From the NCBI GenBank assembly GCA_000987045.1, contig LAKY01000059.1:1-44253 (forward strand): a stretch of 44,253 nucleotides of DNA. Reading direction: 5' to 3'. This document shows, one piece after another, positions 42,533 through 44,253 of this stretch (positions within the stretch are counted from its first letter, which is position 1; every line of letters starts with the position of its first letter). The stretch is from Clostridiales bacterium PH28_bin88 (GTDB lineage: Bacteria > Bacillota > PH28-bin88). Under the pieces are notes generated by a model, which made no database searches, was not told where the DNA came from, and saw nothing but the letters and a program-made list of their open reading frames with translations. Both the position numbers and the translations under genes were made by a program.

Positions 42533-42779
42533 AATCCCTCCCCATCCTTCACCGTCTCTTCATACCCGAGCCCGAAGGACCATAAAAATTAAGTTTGCGA
42601 TTCTGTTGAAAATCCTAATCCGCCTAGCTCCTCCTGCCGTTCCATTATGGGCAGTAAGTCCGGTCATGTAAGGAGGTAATCGCTGTACCCGGTGGATTCC
42701 CTCCCGGTCATCATCCATGCGGGAATGCTTTACTGCGGTGGCAAGATCAGAGAAGACAGAAGCAGCGAAGTAGGTTATC

Positions 42780-42914
42780 TTATGAGTGTCTGTTGATGTA
42801 GATATTTAATGCCTGTATCGCTTTGTATGCAACGAATATGATTGCCAAATCTCTCAAGACACCAACAATCGGTTGCAGCATCGCGTAAAAAGCCAACCCA
42901 GTCATACCATACAC
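42780..42914 (-). CDS. small membrane protein, 44 aa
   Basis: GTG 42914 lies 8 nt after AAGGAGG, an ideal site. The peptide is MYGMTGLAFYAMLQPIVGVL followed by RDLAIIFVAYKAIQALNIYI, two short hydrophobic stretches linked by RD. No family is recognised, although small proteins of this style occur beside exported-protein genes in Clostridia. It stands alone between two lipoprotein genes. The 239 bases after it (42541-42779) hold no gene. Confidence 0.6.
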   Translation of the reverse strand: MYGMTGLAFYAMLQPIVGVLRDLAIIFVAYKAIQALNIYINRHS

Positions 42915-43052
42915 TATCAAATCCTCCTTCGTAGTTTACTATTTACGGGAACCTAAAGGGCCTTTACGGGTCTCACCCAACCCTGCTTAGCGACAGGATG
43001 GTAGTAAATAAAGAAAATCTCGAAGGTTGGACGCGTTGATTATGAAAAACGG

Positions 43053-44239
43053 TCACTTCTTGTACTTTAACCGCTCTACTTTCTCATTGTTAATGAAGTG
43101 TTTTTCATAAGTGAGAGTGCCGTCGCGATCCCATTTTACCGGGTAATAGTAAACCTCGTTAGTGCCCGTGGCAACGACGTTCAACTCTCCGGTTTCCACG
43201 TTGTAAAGGGCTAGATCTATGGTGCCGTCCAATTCCCAAGGGATGGGAGGCTCAACCTTCCGCACCACGCCTAGCGCCACCATCTTGGAATCGGGGGACC
43301 ACTGGGGCCTATGGGTGTATCCTATCCTGCCAATTTCCTTATGTTGCTCGACCGAAACAATGATACCCCCGCGTTGTGCCGAAGTCCCCGTATCTACAAA
43401 GACATACTGGCTGTCCGGGGACCAATAGAAATCGCAGATCCGGTCCGTAATGCCGCTAATCAGTTTTGGCCTTTGATCACCAGAAAACCATAAATACATT
43501 TGCCCTTCCATCCCCTGGGTATCCCCTACCACGAAGGCAACAACTGTACCGTCAGGGGACCAGGTCACGGCGTAAGCATCCTTTCGCTGAGACAGGATGG
43601 CCTTAATATCTTCGGAAGTACCAACGATTGATTCCAGGTGATCATCCGGCCCTTTCTCCTGGCTAGTCCCAAGCCGGAACCCGGCATTCTTGACGGGTAA
43701 CGGCTGGGATCGCTTTCTGTCATTGTTCTTATCTATTTCTTCCATACTGCCCAGTAACCGTCCCGCACAGTCCACCGCACGCTCCAGCCGTCGTGCGGAT
43801 CTTCATCTCTCCCGATAAGCTCAGGCGGTGCATCGGTCCCTAGACCTGCGGCATAAAATTCTACGGAAACCGGTTCCCCCGAACTGGTATACCGGATGGT
43901 GACCTGCGGGCCTGTAACAATCCAGCCGTTAACCTCCTGGGCCGCCGGCTCAAAGGTAAAGCTGCCCGTTATGTCCGGTTGGAATATACTTGCCGCCTCC
44001 AAGGCCTGTTTGCGCTCGGTATTCTCCAGGGACTCTCCCTTTTCAGAATTTGAGGAGGTCGTTGGGGTGGTCTCACGGTTTCCGGCACTGGCTACATACT
44101 TTTCAGTTTGGTTCCCATTGGCGGTTAAAGGTTCGCTCTTTCCTTCTGGATCTTTTTCGTTTGGGCTTTTGGGACCGCCGCACGAAACAAGAAAGAGCAC
44201 CAAAACAAGAAAACCAATAGAAAAAAGAACGCGTTTCAT
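43053..44239 (-). pseudogene. Ig-like plus TolB-like propeller lipoprotein gene with one frameshift
   Basis: The 5' frame (ATG 44239, GGAGG 8 nt upstream) encodes a lipobox (LFLVSCGG), a linker and a beta domain (TFEPAAQEVNGWIVTGPQVT, VSVEFYAAGLGTD, WSVRWTVRDGYWAVWKK, stop 43733). In the -1 frame the next strand follows at once: EIDKNNDRKRSQPLPVKNAG, and then TolB-type blades (AVTWSPDGTVVAFV, FYWSPDSQYVFVD, PQWSPDSKMVALG) to 43053. The strand that finishes the first domain (AVW, then ..DKNNDR.RSQPLPV) lies across the shift, so this is one gene of about 393 aa broken at the GAAGAAAT near 43734-43741. A coupled second start (ATG 43745) lacks a ribosome binding site. Confidence 0.65.
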
Positions 44240-44253
44240 CCTGATCACCTCCC

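Noticed and set aside
1..44253. CRISPR array, tRNA, rRNA or prophage structural genes
   Set aside because: No regularly spaced repeats, no cloverleaf with a CCA-type end and no phage head, tail or integrase genes were seen by eye; the only mobile gene is the IS4-type transposase.

Overview
The window looks like a chromosomal accessory region from a Gram-positive, spore-forming-type Clostridia relative (Peptococcaceae/Desulfotomaculum-like; this placement is inference). The grounds are strong GGAGG ribosome binding sites, frequent TTG and GTG starts, many lipoprotein signal peptides, copper-amine-oxidase-like 'stalk' domains joined to beta-propellers, an S-layer homology protein and a DUF881 protein. 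I see no rRNA, tRNA, CRISPR array or core metabolic operon. Most genes lie on the minus strand and encode exported, lipid-anchored or single-pass membrane proteins.

Layout. 0-12 kb: a small membrane-protein pair, a 742-aa PQQ-type propeller lipoprotein, an S41-type protease lipoprotein, a plus-strand alpha/beta hydrolase, then two large stalk-domain exported proteins (Asp-box repeats and PQQ-type repeats). 11-16 kb: broken and short membrane or lipoprotein genes around a 212-nt, very strongly folded candidate RNA (14261-14472). 16-19 kb: a DUF6054-like protein, VanW, a two-ended membrane protein and an OB-fold protein. 19-23 kb: a truncated stalk gene, an ECF sigma factor whose region 4 is replaced by an anti-sigma-like C-terminal domain, a YdcF/DUF218 protein, and fragments of a lipoprotein and of a B12-binding radical-SAM protein. 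23-29 kb: DUF881, membrane proteins, an SLH protein and an NfeD-SPFH pair. 29-36 kb: frameshifted or fragmentary lipoprotein and stalk genes, a complete IS4-type element (32145-33796), a second copy of the 19.5-kb stalk locus and an orphan sigma region-4 fragment. 36-44 kb: a TPR lipoprotein broken at a G8 run, a 689-aa TolB-like lipoprotein, a second PQQ-type lipoprotein, a SurA_N-like lipoprotein, a 44-aa membrane peptide and a frameshifted TolB-like lipoprotein.

How it fits together. Most products should act at or outside the cytoplasmic membrane. Beta-propellers, stalk domains and SLH repeats are binding or scaffold modules, so this looks like an envelope-protein cluster with its own remodelled ECF regulator. 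The main structural themes are (i) a direct duplication about 14.6 kb apart, (ii) insertion of an IS into one copy, and (iii) about a dozen genes interrupted by single-base shifts or truncation, nearly all of them small exported-protein genes, while the longest reading frames are intact. Whether the shifts are real decay, phase variation or sequence error cannot be decided from this text alone. No function in the cluster is proven; the best candidates for something undescribed are the structured RNA and the sigma/anti-sigma chimera.
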